Shown here: piece by piece, positions 7,664 to 16,558 of the stretch
Layout: each line of letters starts with the position of its first letter
Position numbering within the stretch: position 1 is the first letter of the stretch
Notes under the pieces: model-generated
Databases searched by the model: none
The model's input: only the letters and a program-made list of their open reading frames with translations
What the model was told of the DNA's origin: nothing
DNA from: CAYXZO01 sp964469505
Lineage (GTDB): Bacteria; Fidelibacterota; UBA8477; JABMPR01
Length of the DNA: 30,265 bases
NCBI GenBank assembly: GCA_964469505.1
Contig: CAYXZO010000031.1
Span: 1-30,265, forward strand
Direction: 5' to 3'
Translations under genes and position numbers: made by a program

Positions 7664-8662
7664 CTAGGCGGCTTTCGCTGCATTTTCGGTACTCGCAAGC
7701 TCCGGCCGCGTAATACGGTAAATGGCCACCAGAAGTAGCGCCGCGCCTATCCATTGACTCCAGGTAAGCACCCGATCGAAAACCAACCAGTCCAGTGCCA
7801 CCGCCGATATGGGCCAGAACATTTCCAAAATGGTAGAGCGACTGGCATCCACCCGTTTCAGTCCGAAGTAATAGATAGCCAAGGCAGTCGTTCCGGATGA
7901 AAATACTATGGCTAACAGATAGCCCAATTGCAACGGCGAAACCAGCGCCAATTGCTCGATTTTACCGGTTCCCAATAAATACAAACCAATTACAGTCGTT
8001 GTTAACCCCAGTCTCAAAGGGGTTACCACCCAGGTATCTAGGTTCTTAAGACTGTATTTACCCATCACGGTGGATGAACCCCAGGCAAAGGCGGCCCCAA
8101 CCGCCAACAGGCCGGCCACAAGATTCTTCCCTCCCCCAACCAAAACTGGTAGTCCCTGGGGGAAAGTAATTAGATAACTACCTCCAAGGGCTACGACAGC
8201 CCATAAATAAAAATCGCGTCGTAAACGTTCTTTAAGCAGAATATGCGCTAGATATAAAGCAAACACCGGTTGGAGCTTTTGTAACAACACTACCACGGAG
8301 AAATCGATGAAATGCACATAGCTCAAGGCTTTGGTGTAAAACAGGGTCCCTAGTACTCCCCCAAACAAAGCCACCCAGAATAGGGCAATCCAGGTCTGAG
8401 GAGTTAACGCACGCCACTGGGAACGTCGACGATAAAGCATAGGTGCTAAAAACAAAAATCCCAGTGCGTGTTCACTGAAAACAACTACCAAGGAGGGCAA
8501 AGTGTATAGCTTTCTTCGAAGCAGAGCATCCAGGGACCAAAGAAAAGCAGCGCCAAGGATGGCCACCGACCCTAAAAGAACAGCCCTGTGCTCCTCTTTT
8601 TCGGGTGTGACAGGTGTATTTACTCCTTGAGCTTTATGACCTACATCTATGGATTTAGCCAC
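7664..8662 (-). CDS. EamA/DMT-superfamily permease
   Basis: 332 residues starting with GTG 8662, with GGGGGAG 7 bases upstream. It has about ten hydrophobic helices in two repeated EamA halves. The first half begins LLGSVAILGAAFLWSLDALLRRKL and contains GVLGTLFYTKALSYV. The second begins LLAVGAAFAWGSSTVMGKYSL and contains GTTALAIYYFGLKRVDASRSTILEMFWPISAV. Proteins of this type export or import small metabolites such as amino acids or nucleobases; the substrate is not predictable. The N-terminal 25 residues are hydrophilic. The gene follows the M6 protease gene by 54 bases on the same strand and may be co-transcribed with it. It converges with the GH13 gene, with only about 11 bases between them. 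Confidence 0.9.
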   Translation of the reverse strand: MAKSIDVGHKAQGVNTPVTPEKEEHRAVLLGSVAILGAAFLWSLDALLRRKLYTLPSLVVVFSEHALGFLFLAPMLYRRRSQWRALTPQTWIALFWVALFGGVLGTLFYTKALSYVHFIDFSVVVLLQKLQPVFALYLAHILLKERLRRDFYLWAVVALGGSYLITFPQGLPVLVGGGKNLVAGLLAVGAAFAWGSSTVMGKYSLKNLDTWVVTPLRLGLTTTVIGLYLLGTGKIEQLALVSPLQLGYLLAIVFSSGTTALAIYYFGLKRVDASRSTILEMFWPISAVALDWLVFDRVLTWSQWIGAALLLVAIYRITRPELASTENAAKAA

Positions 8663-8716
8663 TTCTTGCTCCCCCGATGATTCTCAATCTACTACTTTGA
8701 AAATCTCAACTCTTTT

Positions 8717-11449
8717 TCACTTTAGATAACTGATTTTTAGGGGGCGACTCGCCACTTGCCCCGGCAGCCGTAACCTCAGGAAATAGACGCCGCTCGCCAG
8801 TCCCTGCGGTTGCCAAGCGAGGACTTTCCCCATCGGGGCGGTAAGCTTAGCTACTAATCGTCCGGTGAGGTCATACAATTCCACCCAGCTGCCCGCTGGT
8901 GGTACTGCCGACAACTCAATGGTAAGCTGTGGGTTGAAGGGGTTTGGATAGGCTCGGGCTATGGCCACTGTTTTGGGCCGAAGAGGAATACTTGATTGCT
9001 CGATACCTGTAAGGGGTGATTGTAACCATTCCCAGGCCCGCTTCAGAAAATCGGCCTGAACGCTATCCACCGGCAGGGGAGATACACTGGCAAGTGCCTC
9101 TAGCCCAAATCCCAGAGTCATGGCTCTGTGGGTCAAGGTTTCCAAAGTAATCGCCGCCGGCAAATCATCAAAGTAGGGGTAATAAAGAAGGACCTCGCCA
9201 CCGGCGGAGGGCAAGGCGTCAGGAGAAGTGGTATGATGTGCAGCATTCATGGAATTGATCACATAACGATCCTCTATGTTCATCAATTCATGCTCAGGGT
9301 CACCGAACACATACACCTGACCCCGGGCTGAAATCGGACGCTGCCACCCCAATTCTTCTCGGAAAAAGAGAGAATCTATCTCATAGCTCTCACCTAGATT
9401 CTCACCCGTCAGGAGCAACCGCCCTCCCCCCTCTACAAAGCTTCTTAACAAAGCCACCTCATCTGAATTCAATGGGGTGGTCGCGTCCCCGGTAAACCAA
9501 ATCACCACTGGCTTGCTTAACATCCAGTCCAGAGGTGGAAGACCCGCACTGGCATTATCCCATAAAGCATACACCAGTGTATCTATGGTTAGAGCCTGCA
9601 CGAACCAGGACCGAAAATCCCGATTGGGTGTAGTGGCCGTACTTCCATCATCGTCGACTAAGCCAACCCGGGGAGCTCCGATCATTAATGTATAGTTAAA
9701 TAATACCGTATCGGTGGTTTCTTGAGCAATCAACCTGATTTCCAAAGGCACCAGGGCTGGTAAAGCGGTGGATGAGATATGGATTTCGAAGGGATTATCG
9801 GAGATTCTTTCTTGCAGGAAATCCAGGTCAGGAAACCCCACACTATCCTGGATTATTTGCACCTCTGCGGAGGCAGTGGATAGAAATCCGCGAACACCGC
9901 TGGCAGCTCCTCCGGTATTGCGAATTTCGACCCATAGTTCCCCTGATTCACCGGGTTCCAGTACCTGATCACCGCTGGCGTCTTCCACACTCACATCCAC
10001 CACTGATAGATGGGGCCGAGTTTCATGTACTTCGATATCGGCCCACATCAGAGTATCGCTATCCGAGATATTCAAAACCGCAACCTGGGTGTTCTGTCCA
10101 TTCCAGTCGATGGCGGCTGGCAGAGTTTCGAAATCAAAATTGCGGTTATTGGTAAGCCCCGGCCACGGATCACCAGCATCGGTATCAACTCCCGATTCAT
10201 TATCCGCAGCCACCAATTGAACCATACGGTGTTCGTCGTTTGAGTTCGTATTTACCGTATTGTCGATATGCCAGATTAATATACCGGTACCAATCAAGTG
10301 ATTGTCCGCAAGTAACCGTTGCCGGTTCTCGATTAAAAAATATTCCTGCCCCACATTAGCTCCGTGGCTGTAAAAGCCTACCCAATCATCCACCTGGCCT
10401 TGAGTCCATAGCTTAACGGCATAAGGATGGGTCTCAATTGCCGGGATAGCCAGCGAATCGATATTTTCTGCCGGCATATAGGGTGTAAGCCAACCAAGCA
10501 TCTCCCGAGACCAGGCACATAGATGAGCCGGTTCGGCAGGAGTATTCCATGATCCCCCTCCCATTAACCCCCAATTACCAATACCGTCTGAGGAATAATC
10601 CGTATCGTACAAATCTGGGAGTCCTAAAACATGGCCGAATTCGTGGGCAAACACACCGATTTCAATAAGTCCGCCCCCGACAGATGACTCTGCTGGTTGT
10701 ATGATGTAATCATTGATTTTGATAAACCCGCCCGAGGCAGAACTATCGTTGGTTACAAAAGGACTCCCCCACCAGCCAGCGTAACGCCAGCGATGTGACC
10801 AGATGTAAGGTCCGCCGCCTTCTCCTCCCGGTCCGGAGTGCACAAAAAAGACGGCATCCACAAATCCATCATCATCTCCGGAATTAGGAATGCCGTCGGG
10901 ACCATCGTTGTCGTACTGGGCGAAATCAACGCTTTGATCCGCAATCACCAGTACATCGTGGAGGAAAGAGCCTGCCCCGCCGGGAGGCCCCACGAAACCA
11001 TTATCATATGGTTCTGTCTGGCTGCCCTCATAATACGCTCCGGATCGTAGCAGGTTGAACCATCCATATACCTGTCCGCTCAAATGGAATTGCCCATACG
11101 ACATATCGGCATAATCTTCAGCCATGGTTATCGTTGGCCAGGGACCGTCGAACAACTCTCGCTGGAGATTCTGGGGTACACTGGGAAGGGTATCTCCATC
11201 TTGGTATCGCCCCAGCAGCACGGGGAATGACATATAAACATCTTCACGCAAGCCTGTACGGGTGCGTTCTTGCCGCCAAGCGGCAATCCGCTGAAGAACA
11301 CCTCCCTGACCGTAACTCACGGCTGTAATAGGCTGGTATTCTCTTACCTTAGCCGAGGGCCGTACTCCCGGCTTGGGAGGTGAAAAGGCGCTGGTTTCGA
11401 CACTCAACAGTACCAGCAACACGATTGGACTTATTTTTTTAACTATCAT
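8717..11449 (-). CDS. Secreted M6-family metalloprotease with C-terminal sorting domain
   Basis: 910 residues from ATG 11449, chosen because AAGGAA precedes it and a Sec signal peptide follows directly (KKISPIVLLVLLSVETSAFS). The frame is open to 11518 without a better start. The catalytic domain (about residues 70-430) is an immune-inhibitor-A-like M6 protease with zinc motif HEFGHVLGLPD (269-279) and a NWGLMGGG Met-turn region shortly after. FLIENRQ and GTGILIWHID are also typical of M6. The next part is Ig/CARDB-like (ISDSDTLMWADIEV onward), then a glutamine-amidotransferase-like or hydrolase-like segment (VGLVDDDGS...). The end carries AYPNPFNP, ELYDLTGRLV and GVYFLRL, the type A sorting/FlgD-like module of FCB bacteria, implying export and surface attachment or release. 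It is a probable scavenging protease for extracellular protein. Confidence 0.9.
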   Translation of the reverse strand: MIVKKISPIVLLVLLSVETSAFSPPKPGVRPSAKVREYQPITAVSYGQGGVLQRIAAWRQERTRTGLREDVYMSFPVLLGRYQDGDTLPSVPQNLQRELFDGPWPTITMAEDYADMSYGQFHLSGQVYGWFNLLRSGAYYEGSQTEPYDNGFVGPPGGAGSFLHDVLVIADQSVDFAQYDNDGPDGIPNSGDDDGFVDAVFFVHSGPGGEGGGPYIWSHRWRYAGWWGSPFVTNDSSASGGFIKINDYIIQPAESSVGGGLIEIGVFAHEFGHVLGLPDLYDTDYSSDGIGNWGLMGGGSWNTPAEPAHLCAWSREMLGWLTPYMPAENIDSLAIPAIETHPYAVKLWTQGQVDDWVGFYSHGANVGQEYFLIENRQRLLADNHLIGTGILIWHIDNTVNTNSNDEHRMVQLVAADNESGVDTDAGDPWPGLTNNRNFDFETLPAAIDWNGQNTQVAVLNISDSDTLMWADIEVHETRPHLSVVDVSVEDASGDQVLEPGESGELWVEIRNTGGAASGVRGFLSTASAEVQIIQDSVGFPDLDFLQERISDNPFEIHISSTALPALVPLEIRLIAQETTDTVLFNYTLMIGAPRVGLVDDDGSTATTPNRDFRSWFVQALTIDTLVYALWDNASAGLPPLDWMLSKPVVIWFTGDATTPLNSDEVALLRSFVEGGGRLLLTGENLGESYEIDSLFFREELGWQRPISARGQVYVFGDPEHELMNIEDRYVINSMNAAHHTTSPDALPSAGGEVLLYYPYFDDLPAAITLETLTHRAMTLGFGLEALASVSPLPVDSVQADFLKRAWEWLQSPLTGIEQSSIPLRPKTVAIARAYPNPFNPQLTIELSAVPPAGSWVELYDLTGRLVAKLTAPMGKVLAWQPQGLASGVYFLRLRLPGQVASRPLKISYLK

Positions 11450-11669
11450 ATTTCGTTCCTTATTGCCAAGAGGTGGAAAATAACCCCCGTTGGGCGAAAA
11501 ACATCGGGATACCTGCAATCCCGTTCAAATTGCCACAACTAGTTTGCGTATACCAGATATCAATAGCAATTGATGAATCTTATCACGATCCAGCCACACC
11601 CCTAAATATCCGGTAGAATGAATTATAGAGGTGTGATATGCAATTGGGAATCGCTTGTTAAACTCTGCG
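11450..11669. other. Intergenic region upstream of the M6 protease
   Basis: About 220 bases with no ORF that I support. A 9-base inverted repeat (arms CTTGTTAAA/TTTAACAAG at 11654-11662 and 11677-11685) overlaps the stop codon of the PLP-enzyme gene. It is AT-rich with no T tract, so it is at most a weak terminator. A promoter for the protease gene is expected here, but none is convincing by eye. Confidence 0.4.
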
Positions 11670-13145
11670 CTATGTTTTTAACAAGCCAACCCGCTCATTA
11701 AAGGCTTCAATGCGCTTATCCCATTCGCGAACCTGGTGATACTGGCTGGACCAATACTCCGGTTCGTACCACTGAGCATCTAATTCAGCAGTAGTTTTAC
11801 CTTGCTGTTCTACCCAAGTGAAATATTTCAGATTATGCAACCGCCGTTTGTCGTAGTACGAAAGTTCCAAAACATGCTCCAGCGAGAGCTCCTGCAGAGC
11901 CATTACAAAGTCCAGCTCTGCCCTTTGAAGTGAATATGGCCCTTCTCTGGTTTGCATTTCCAACAAGCGGGAGTGATACATGGCTACCGAATCCGTTGCC
12001 ACGGTGAAAACGAAATCCCGTTCGGTCAGTTCGTAGTAACGGGCCAGTTTTATGGCTCCAATCAGATTGGCTAACCCTGAAATCCCGAAAAGGTCCAGCC
12101 GTCCAATTAGCTCCTCGGGCAACTTCAGGTTGCGAAGGAATTCTTTGCCTTCTGGTTCGTTGAACAGCCGTAATAATCGCAGTGGCAGGCGGTCATCAAT
12201 ACCAATCACCATATCCAGGTTCTTTACATTCATAATCCAGGGAACATGTTTATCGCCGATCCCTTCAATTCGGTGGGCCCCGTAACCGTTATACAACAAC
12301 GTCGGAACCTGGGCCGCTTCACCAGCGGCAATCTTCACGCCAGGGAAAACCTCTCTCAAGTAATCACCCGAACCAAGGGTACCCGCCGATCCTTGGGTCA
12401 AAAACAAACCCGCAAACCGCTCTCTGGGGTGTTTTAATTGCTGAAATACCTCCTCCATTGCCGGGCCGGTAACAGCATAGTGCCAGCGGGAGTTACCCAT
12501 TTCTTCGAACTGATTCAACACCACAATTTCATCCCCCCGCTGAGCTTTCAATTCCTTTACCTTGTCATAAATCTCTTTTACGTTGGCTTCTCCACCAGGG
12601 GTTCGAATAACTTCCGCTCCGATGGATTCCAACCATTCAAACCGCTCCCGAGACATCTCCTCGGGTAGAACGGCAATAGCGCCGCATCCCAGAAGGGCAG
12701 AATTGAACGCTCCTCCACGGCAATAATTACCGGTCGAGGGCCACAGGGCTTTTTGGTGACTGGGATCGAAGCGGCCGGTAATTAGCCGTTCCACAAGTGG
12801 CCCAAAGGTAGCCCCTACTTTATGAGCTCCAGTAGGAAAGAATTTTCCCGTGAGTACCACGATACGCGCCGGCACACCGCTCAGTTCAGAGGGGATTTCC
12901 AGGTAATTTACGCTCCCAAAAAGCCCTCCCTGATCCCGGGGCTCATTTTTCCAGGTTATACGGAACAAATTACGGGGGTGAATATCCCAAAGTCCGATAG
13001 ATTTAAGTTCCTCTTTAATCTTAGCCGGAACTTCCTCCGGATGCGCCATCTGGCGATACGTAGGTATGATTATACTCCGCTGGCGACAGAGCTCAACAGT
13101 GCGGGCCAGTACCTGCTCTTGCTGTGGAGTTAAATTATCAGCCAT
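11670..13145 (-). CDS. Fold-type II PLP-dependent enzyme (TrpB/cysteine synthase superfamily)
   Basis: 491 residues; ATG 13145 follows GGGAAGGA. Fold-type II hallmarks are present: FPTGAHKVGA with the probable Schiff-base lysine K109, the substrate loop PSTGNYCRGG (137-145), and a Gly-rich phosphate cup GSAGTLGSGDY (252-262). This is longer than cysteine synthase or threonine synthase cores, with a 70-residue N-terminal and a long C-terminal extension. The family is usually annotated only as pyridoxal-phosphate-dependent enzyme or protein subunit beta. It lies 65 bases downstream of the YgeW-type carbamoyltransferase. In known YgeW loci the partner is diaminopropionate ammonia-lyase (YgeX), a different fold-type II member, so a beta-elimination or lyase step on the YgeW product is a reasonable inference. 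The substrate is unknown. Confidence 0.85.
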   Translation of the reverse strand: MADNLTPQQEQVLARTVELCRQRSIIIPTYRQMAHPEEVPAKIKEELKSIGLWDIHPRNLFRITWKNEPRDQGGLFGSVNYLEIPSELSGVPARIVVLTGKFFPTGAHKVGATFGPLVERLITGRFDPSHQKALWPSTGNYCRGGAFNSALLGCGAIAVLPEEMSRERFEWLESIGAEVIRTPGGEANVKEIYDKVKELKAQRGDEIVVLNQFEEMGNSRWHYAVTGPAMEEVFQQLKHPRERFAGLFLTQGSAGTLGSGDYLREVFPGVKIAAGEAAQVPTLLYNGYGAHRIEGIGDKHVPWIMNVKNLDMVIGIDDRLPLRLLRLFNEPEGKEFLRNLKLPEELIGRLDLFGISGLANLIGAIKLARYYELTERDFVFTVATDSVAMYHSRLLEMQTREGPYSLQRAELDFVMALQELSLEHVLELSYYDKRRLHNLKYFTWVEQQGKTTAELDAQWYEPEYWSSQYHQVREWDKRIEAFNERVGLLKT

Positions 13146-13210
13146 ATAATCCTTCCCTTTACTTTGGTGGGGTACAGCCTACAACAATCAATCATCGCAG
13201 CCCCTCAGGT

Positions 13211-14389
13211 TCAAGCTTGCAGTAACTTTTTCAGCACGTGAACGGGTTCTTCTTTTTGCCCTAGCAAAATCATGGCAGCGATAACAAACGGTTTAAAACT
13301 GGCTTGCAGATAGGTTTCTTTCCGATAGCGGTCGAAGATTTCTTCTGACACCTCTCCCTGTTCACAGTTAACGCCGCTGATATCGGCCGGCAGACAGTGC
13401 ATATACAACGCTTGGCCGTCTTTAGTTAGGTCCATCATCCGGCGGTTGCATTCCCAGCGCAGGTGCCGGCGATTCTCGGCCAGGGCTTGTTGTTCCAGTT
13501 CCTCCAATCCCCGGCGATCTTTTTTGTGCAGCAGTTCTGTGCGCTGCTGCATTATATGGTAAGGGGCCCAGGATTTAGGATAAACGATATCAGCCTGGTC
13601 AAAAGCGGCCTCCATTTCATGGTAGATCCGGAAAGAACCGCCGCTCTCCACCGCCTGTCGTTCCGCCCGGGCCACCGTCTCCGGTTCCAGCTCATAACCT
13701 TCAGGATAAGCTAGGGCCACCTCCATTCCGAACCGTGTCAAGAGCCCGATCAAACCTTGCGGCACAGAGAGCGGCTTACCGTAACTGGGAGAGTAAGCCC
13801 AGGTGACCGCAACCTTCATTCCTTTGAGCTGTTCCACCCCGCCAAAATGGTGGAGTAACATAGCCAAGTCGGCCATGGTCTGCGTGGGGTGGTCCAAGTC
13901 GCTTTGGAGATTGATTACGCTGGGACGGTGAAGTAGCACGCCTTCCCCATACGCTTCTTCTACAGCTTGAGCCACTTGGGAGATGTATTTATGACCTTCT
14001 CCCAGATAGATATCATCCCGAATACCTATAGCCCGGGCCAGAAAGGAAATCATTACGGCTGTTTCCCTGACTGTCTCGCCGTGGGTCACCTGAGTCTTCT
14101 CTTCGTCCAGATCCACAACCTCAAGGCCTAGCAGGCTGGCGGCTGAAGCGAAGCTGAAACGCGTCCGGGTGGATTTATCCCTGAAGTTAGAAACTGCGAT
14201 TCCCCCCGGGAAAATTCCGGCCGGTTTTTCGGTAGCATATAATTGGCGGAGGATTTGAGCGGCAGCCAGTAAGGCTTCCAGCTCCTCTGTAGACTTATCC
14301 CAGGTTGCCAGAAAATCCTTGCCGAAATCCCTTTTGGAGAGTGATTCAATTTTAATCAGCAATGATTCTAAGCTATCTCGTTTGTTCAT
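13211..14389 (-). CDS. ygeW: YgeW-type knotted carbamoyltransferase
   Basis: 392 residues from ATG 14389, chosen because GAGGAG lies 8 bases upstream; an in-frame ATG at 14407 would put that site inside the gene. The aspartate/ornithine carbamoyltransferase signatures are present: carbamoyl-phosphate loop KSTRTRFSF (S73-R77), DHPTQTMADL (HPTQ 167-170) and MHCLPADI (HCLP 331-334). The insertions (VTHGETVRET, HRPSVINLQSD, VTWAYSPSYGKPLSVPQG) match the knotted YgeW group rather than ArgF. E. coli YgeW belongs to an anaerobic purine-degradation gene cluster and is thought to handle a ureido or diaminopropionate-type substrate; the exact reaction is less certain. Followed by a PLP enzyme in a two-gene unit. 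No hydantoinase, YgeY or carbamate kinase is in the window. Confidence 0.9.
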   Translation of the reverse strand: MNKRDSLESLLIKIESLSKRDFGKDFLATWDKSTEELEALLAAAQILRQLYATEKPAGIFPGGIAVSNFRDKSTRTRFSFASAASLLGLEVVDLDEEKTQVTHGETVRETAVMISFLARAIGIRDDIYLGEGHKYISQVAQAVEEAYGEGVLLHRPSVINLQSDLDHPTQTMADLAMLLHHFGGVEQLKGMKVAVTWAYSPSYGKPLSVPQGLIGLLTRFGMEVALAYPEGYELEPETVARAERQAVESGGSFRIYHEMEAAFDQADIVYPKSWAPYHIMQQRTELLHKKDRRGLEELEQQALAENRRHLRWECNRRMMDLTKDGQALYMHCLPADISGVNCEQGEVSEEIFDRYRKETYLQASFKPFVIAAMILLGQKEEPVHVLKKLLQA

Positions 14390-14468
14390 TCTGGGCTCTC
14401 CTCGCATACTTCACCTTATCAATAAGTATCAAACCACAGCCCCGCATGTGCGGCTAAAATAGTTAAGA

Positions 14469-14503
14469 CTGGTACTTTTACCAGATAACTGAGCAGCAGT
14501 CAA
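14469..14503 (-). promoter_or_regulatory. Candidate promoter with overlapping inverted repeat upstream of ygeW
   Basis: On the minus strand TTGACT (14503-14498) and TAAAAG (14480-14475) are 17 bases apart. The -10 lies inside an inverted repeat CTGGTA-N4-TACCAG (14469-14484). A second copy of the half site, CTGGTAAAG, lies at 14520-14528, about 44 bases upstream. This arrangement would suit a repressor operator. It is by-eye evidence only. Confidence 0.35.
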
Positions 14504-14654
14504 GGGTGCATCCTATAAACTTTACCAGGTCTCTCACCCATCTCCCTCAGACAAAGTGGCCCCCGGACATCAGATGTCCTTTACCTCAGCAAAACCTTTT
14601 ATAATAAGGATACTTAATTACAGGATGATAGGAACCAGAACGTGGTGGAAGAAT

Positions 14655-15308
14655 TTATTCTTCACAATTCAAGCGTGATTCGACTTCAAAGCCCTCACTT
14701 TCAATGGCTTTGACGATTTCGTCTCCTTCATCGGCGCACTGAATACGTATAACCACGCGTCGCATACCCGGTTGTGGATGATGAGATGCTACGATGCTTT
14801 GAATATTAACCTTGTAACGATTAATAATTTTTGCCAGCCTGAAGATTTGGCCGGGTACATCTGCCACATCGATGGTAAGTCTGATCCCCCGATCACCCAC
14901 TCCCATAACATCCAGGAAAACATCCACAATATCAGTAAGGGTAATAATACCAACCAGCCGCCCATCCTCTTCAACTACAGGTAAACCTCCAAATTTGTGG
15001 TTCCGCATGATCAACGCCGCTTCTTCGAGGGTCATGTCCGGACTGGCAGTAACGACCTCGGGGGTCATAATGTCCCGAACCTTGATTTTTTCCAGCAGGT
15101 AATTCAATTCATATACTGAAAGTGAGCTGGCGGGAGAAGCAGAAGCCCGCCTTACGTCCGATTCGGTAATAAATCCCACCACTTTACCCTCTCTGACAAC
15201 TGGCACGTGACGAATTTTATGTCTTTTCATGAGCTGAATGACATCTTCGAAAGTGCTGTCCTCTTGGACGGTCAAAACTTTGGTTTGCATGTAATTCTTT
15301 ACTAGCAT
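14655..15308 (-). CDS. CBS-CBS-ACT domain protein (AcuB-like)
   Basis: 217 residues. Two CBS domains (about 8-54 and 81-132; MQTKVLTVQEDSTFEDV, HVPVVREGKVVGFITESD, and MTPEVVTASPDMTLEEA, GLPVVEEDGRLVGIITLTD) form a Bateman module that binds adenine nucleotides. An ACT domain follows (about 141-212; RLTIDVADVPGQIFRLAKII), which usually binds amino acids. There is no catalytic domain. This is the architecture of AcuB-like regulators linked to acyl-CoA or acetoin metabolism. It starts 3 bases after the stop of the PaaK-like ligase, with GGGAG in that gene's last codons as ribosome binding site, so it is the last gene of the transporter/ligase operon. A sensor that adjusts ligase or transport activity to AMP/ATP level is an inference. 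Confidence 0.88.
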   Translation of the reverse strand: MLVKNYMQTKVLTVQEDSTFEDVIQLMKRHKIRHVPVVREGKVVGFITESDVRRASASPASSLSVYELNYLLEKIKVRDIMTPEVVTASPDMTLEEAALIMRNHKFGGLPVVEEDGRLVGIITLTDIVDVFLDVMGVGDRGIRLTIDVADVPGQIFRLAKIINRYKVNIQSIVASHHPQPGMRRVVIRIQCADEGDEIVKAIESEGFEVESRLNCEE

Positions 15309-15311
15309 GTT

Positions 15312-16538
15312 TTACTCCCATTTTCGCAGGTCCAGAACTTTATGTTCAGGACCCTCTAAATTCTCCACCCACTCCACGACCCCCCGGACTTTTACGACTT
15401 CCTGCAGCGCTTCTTCCAATTCCTTCGCAAATTTGTAGGTCGCCAACTCCTGCTCCGCAGGCACTAATCGATACGTAAGATGGTCTTCCTGCTGGGCTGT
15501 TCTCGTGATCACAAGTTGGAAATCCACGATTCCGGAAAATTGTTCCAGAGTTTCTTTGACCTGTCGCGGGTGCACGAACATCCCTTTCACTTTGACTCCC
15601 TCCCCGATGCGCCCTTGAAAACCATCCAACCGGGGAGCTGGATCACCACAGGGACATGGTTCCGAGATCCAGCGGGAAAGGTCACCAGTTCCGAAACGTA
15701 TCAACGGATAGTGGGGATTAAAATGAGTAACCACAATTTCCCCCGTCCTTCCCGTGGGCAGGGACTTGCCAGTTACCGGATCACAGATTGAAACCAGAAA
15801 TTCCGGGTTTACATGCCACCCATTTTGCTGGGAACACTCGTAACCCACGCATCCCAGATCAGCGGTGGCATAAACCTGGAAAACCTGTACCTTGTATTTT
15901 TCCAGAAAGAGATTTCGCAAAGATGGTGGTAGCGGTTCTCCAGTAACTAGAGCCACCCGGTAATAGAGCTTTTTCTTCTCTTGTTGCCCTTTTTCCAACA
16001 GTTTCAAAAGAAAAGAGGGAGTACCCACATAGCCGCTGATTCGCAAACGGCTGGCGGCTTCCACCTGCAGTTCGGTATTCCCAACCCCCGCCGGAAAAAC
16101 AGTGCACCCCACTGCCCGTAAACCGGCATCCAACATGAAACCTCCGGGCGATAAGTGGTAGGAAAAGGTGTTTTGTACAATATCACCGGGTTTGAATCCA
16201 GCAATCCTTAAAGCCCGCGCAAAATGCCAGTAATCTTCAACCGGCCCTTGAGGATCAACTATCGGTCCCGGGGATAAAAATAGGCGAGCCAACGATTTGC
16301 ACCGTTCATCATCCAACCACCCTCCCAGGGGGGGAGTTTCCTGCTGAAGCGCAATCAGATTATCCTTATGTGTCACTGGAATTTGCTCCAAATCCGCTGG
16401 AGCGCGCAGACTTGCGGGATAAATGTTCTCCTGGTCTAACAAACGTCGGAAATATGGTGCTCGCTCATAAGCATATGCCACTAGTTGGCTTACTTGCCCC
16501 TGAAAGGGCACCTGGGGCGAATTGGATTCAGACTTCAC
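15312..16538 (-). CDS. Phenylacetate-CoA ligase-family (PaaK-like) adenylate-forming protein
   Basis: 408 residues from GTG 16538, preceded by GGGGGG. The fold is recognisable by PaaK-like landmarks: YERAPYFRRLL near the start, IPVTHKDNL, VGTPSFLLKLL (172-182), YATADLGCVGYEC (223-235), RFGTGDLS (281-288) and the CPCG/GR/VKGMFVHP C-terminal subdomain. The Ser/Thr/Gly-rich P-loop (SSGTTGKPT in PaaK) is replaced by SPGPIVDPQG (89-98), so ATP-phosphate binding may differ. Family members activate aromatic or other carboxylic acids as CoA thioesters; the substrate here is unknown. It lies 20 bases after the LivF gene and directly before the CBS-ACT gene. A second, unrelated ligase with a normal P-loop is in the same operon. 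Confidence 0.85.
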   Translation of the reverse strand: MKSESNSPQVPFQGQVSQLVAYAYERAPYFRRLLDQENIYPASLRAPADLEQIPVTHKDNLIALQQETPPLGGWLDDERCKSLARLFLSPGPIVDPQGPVEDYWHFARALRIAGFKPGDIVQNTFSYHLSPGGFMLDAGLRAVGCTVFPAGVGNTELQVEAASRLRISGYVGTPSFLLKLLEKGQQEKKKLYYRVALVTGEPLPPSLRNLFLEKYKVQVFQVYATADLGCVGYECSQQNGWHVNPEFLVSICDPVTGKSLPTGRTGEIVVTHFNPHYPLIRFGTGDLSRWISEPCPCGDPAPRLDGFQGRIGEGVKVKGMFVHPRQVKETLEQFSGIVDFQLVITRTAQQEDHLTYRLVPAEQELATYKFAKELEEALQEVVKVRGVVEWVENLEGPEHKVLDLRKWE

Positions 16539-16558
16539 ATCAATCCCCCCTGCTGAGA

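Noticed and set aside
7619..7738. Continuation of the GH13 gene to a stop at 7736-7738
   Set aside because: It would overlap the convergent EamA gene by about 75 bases; the alternative frame ending at 7652 fits without overlap. The gap prevents a firm decision.
11654..11685. Inverted repeat CTTGTTAAA/TTTAACAAG over the PLP-enzyme stop codon
   Set aside because: AT-rich stem with a 14-base loop and no T tract; probably too weak to be a terminator.
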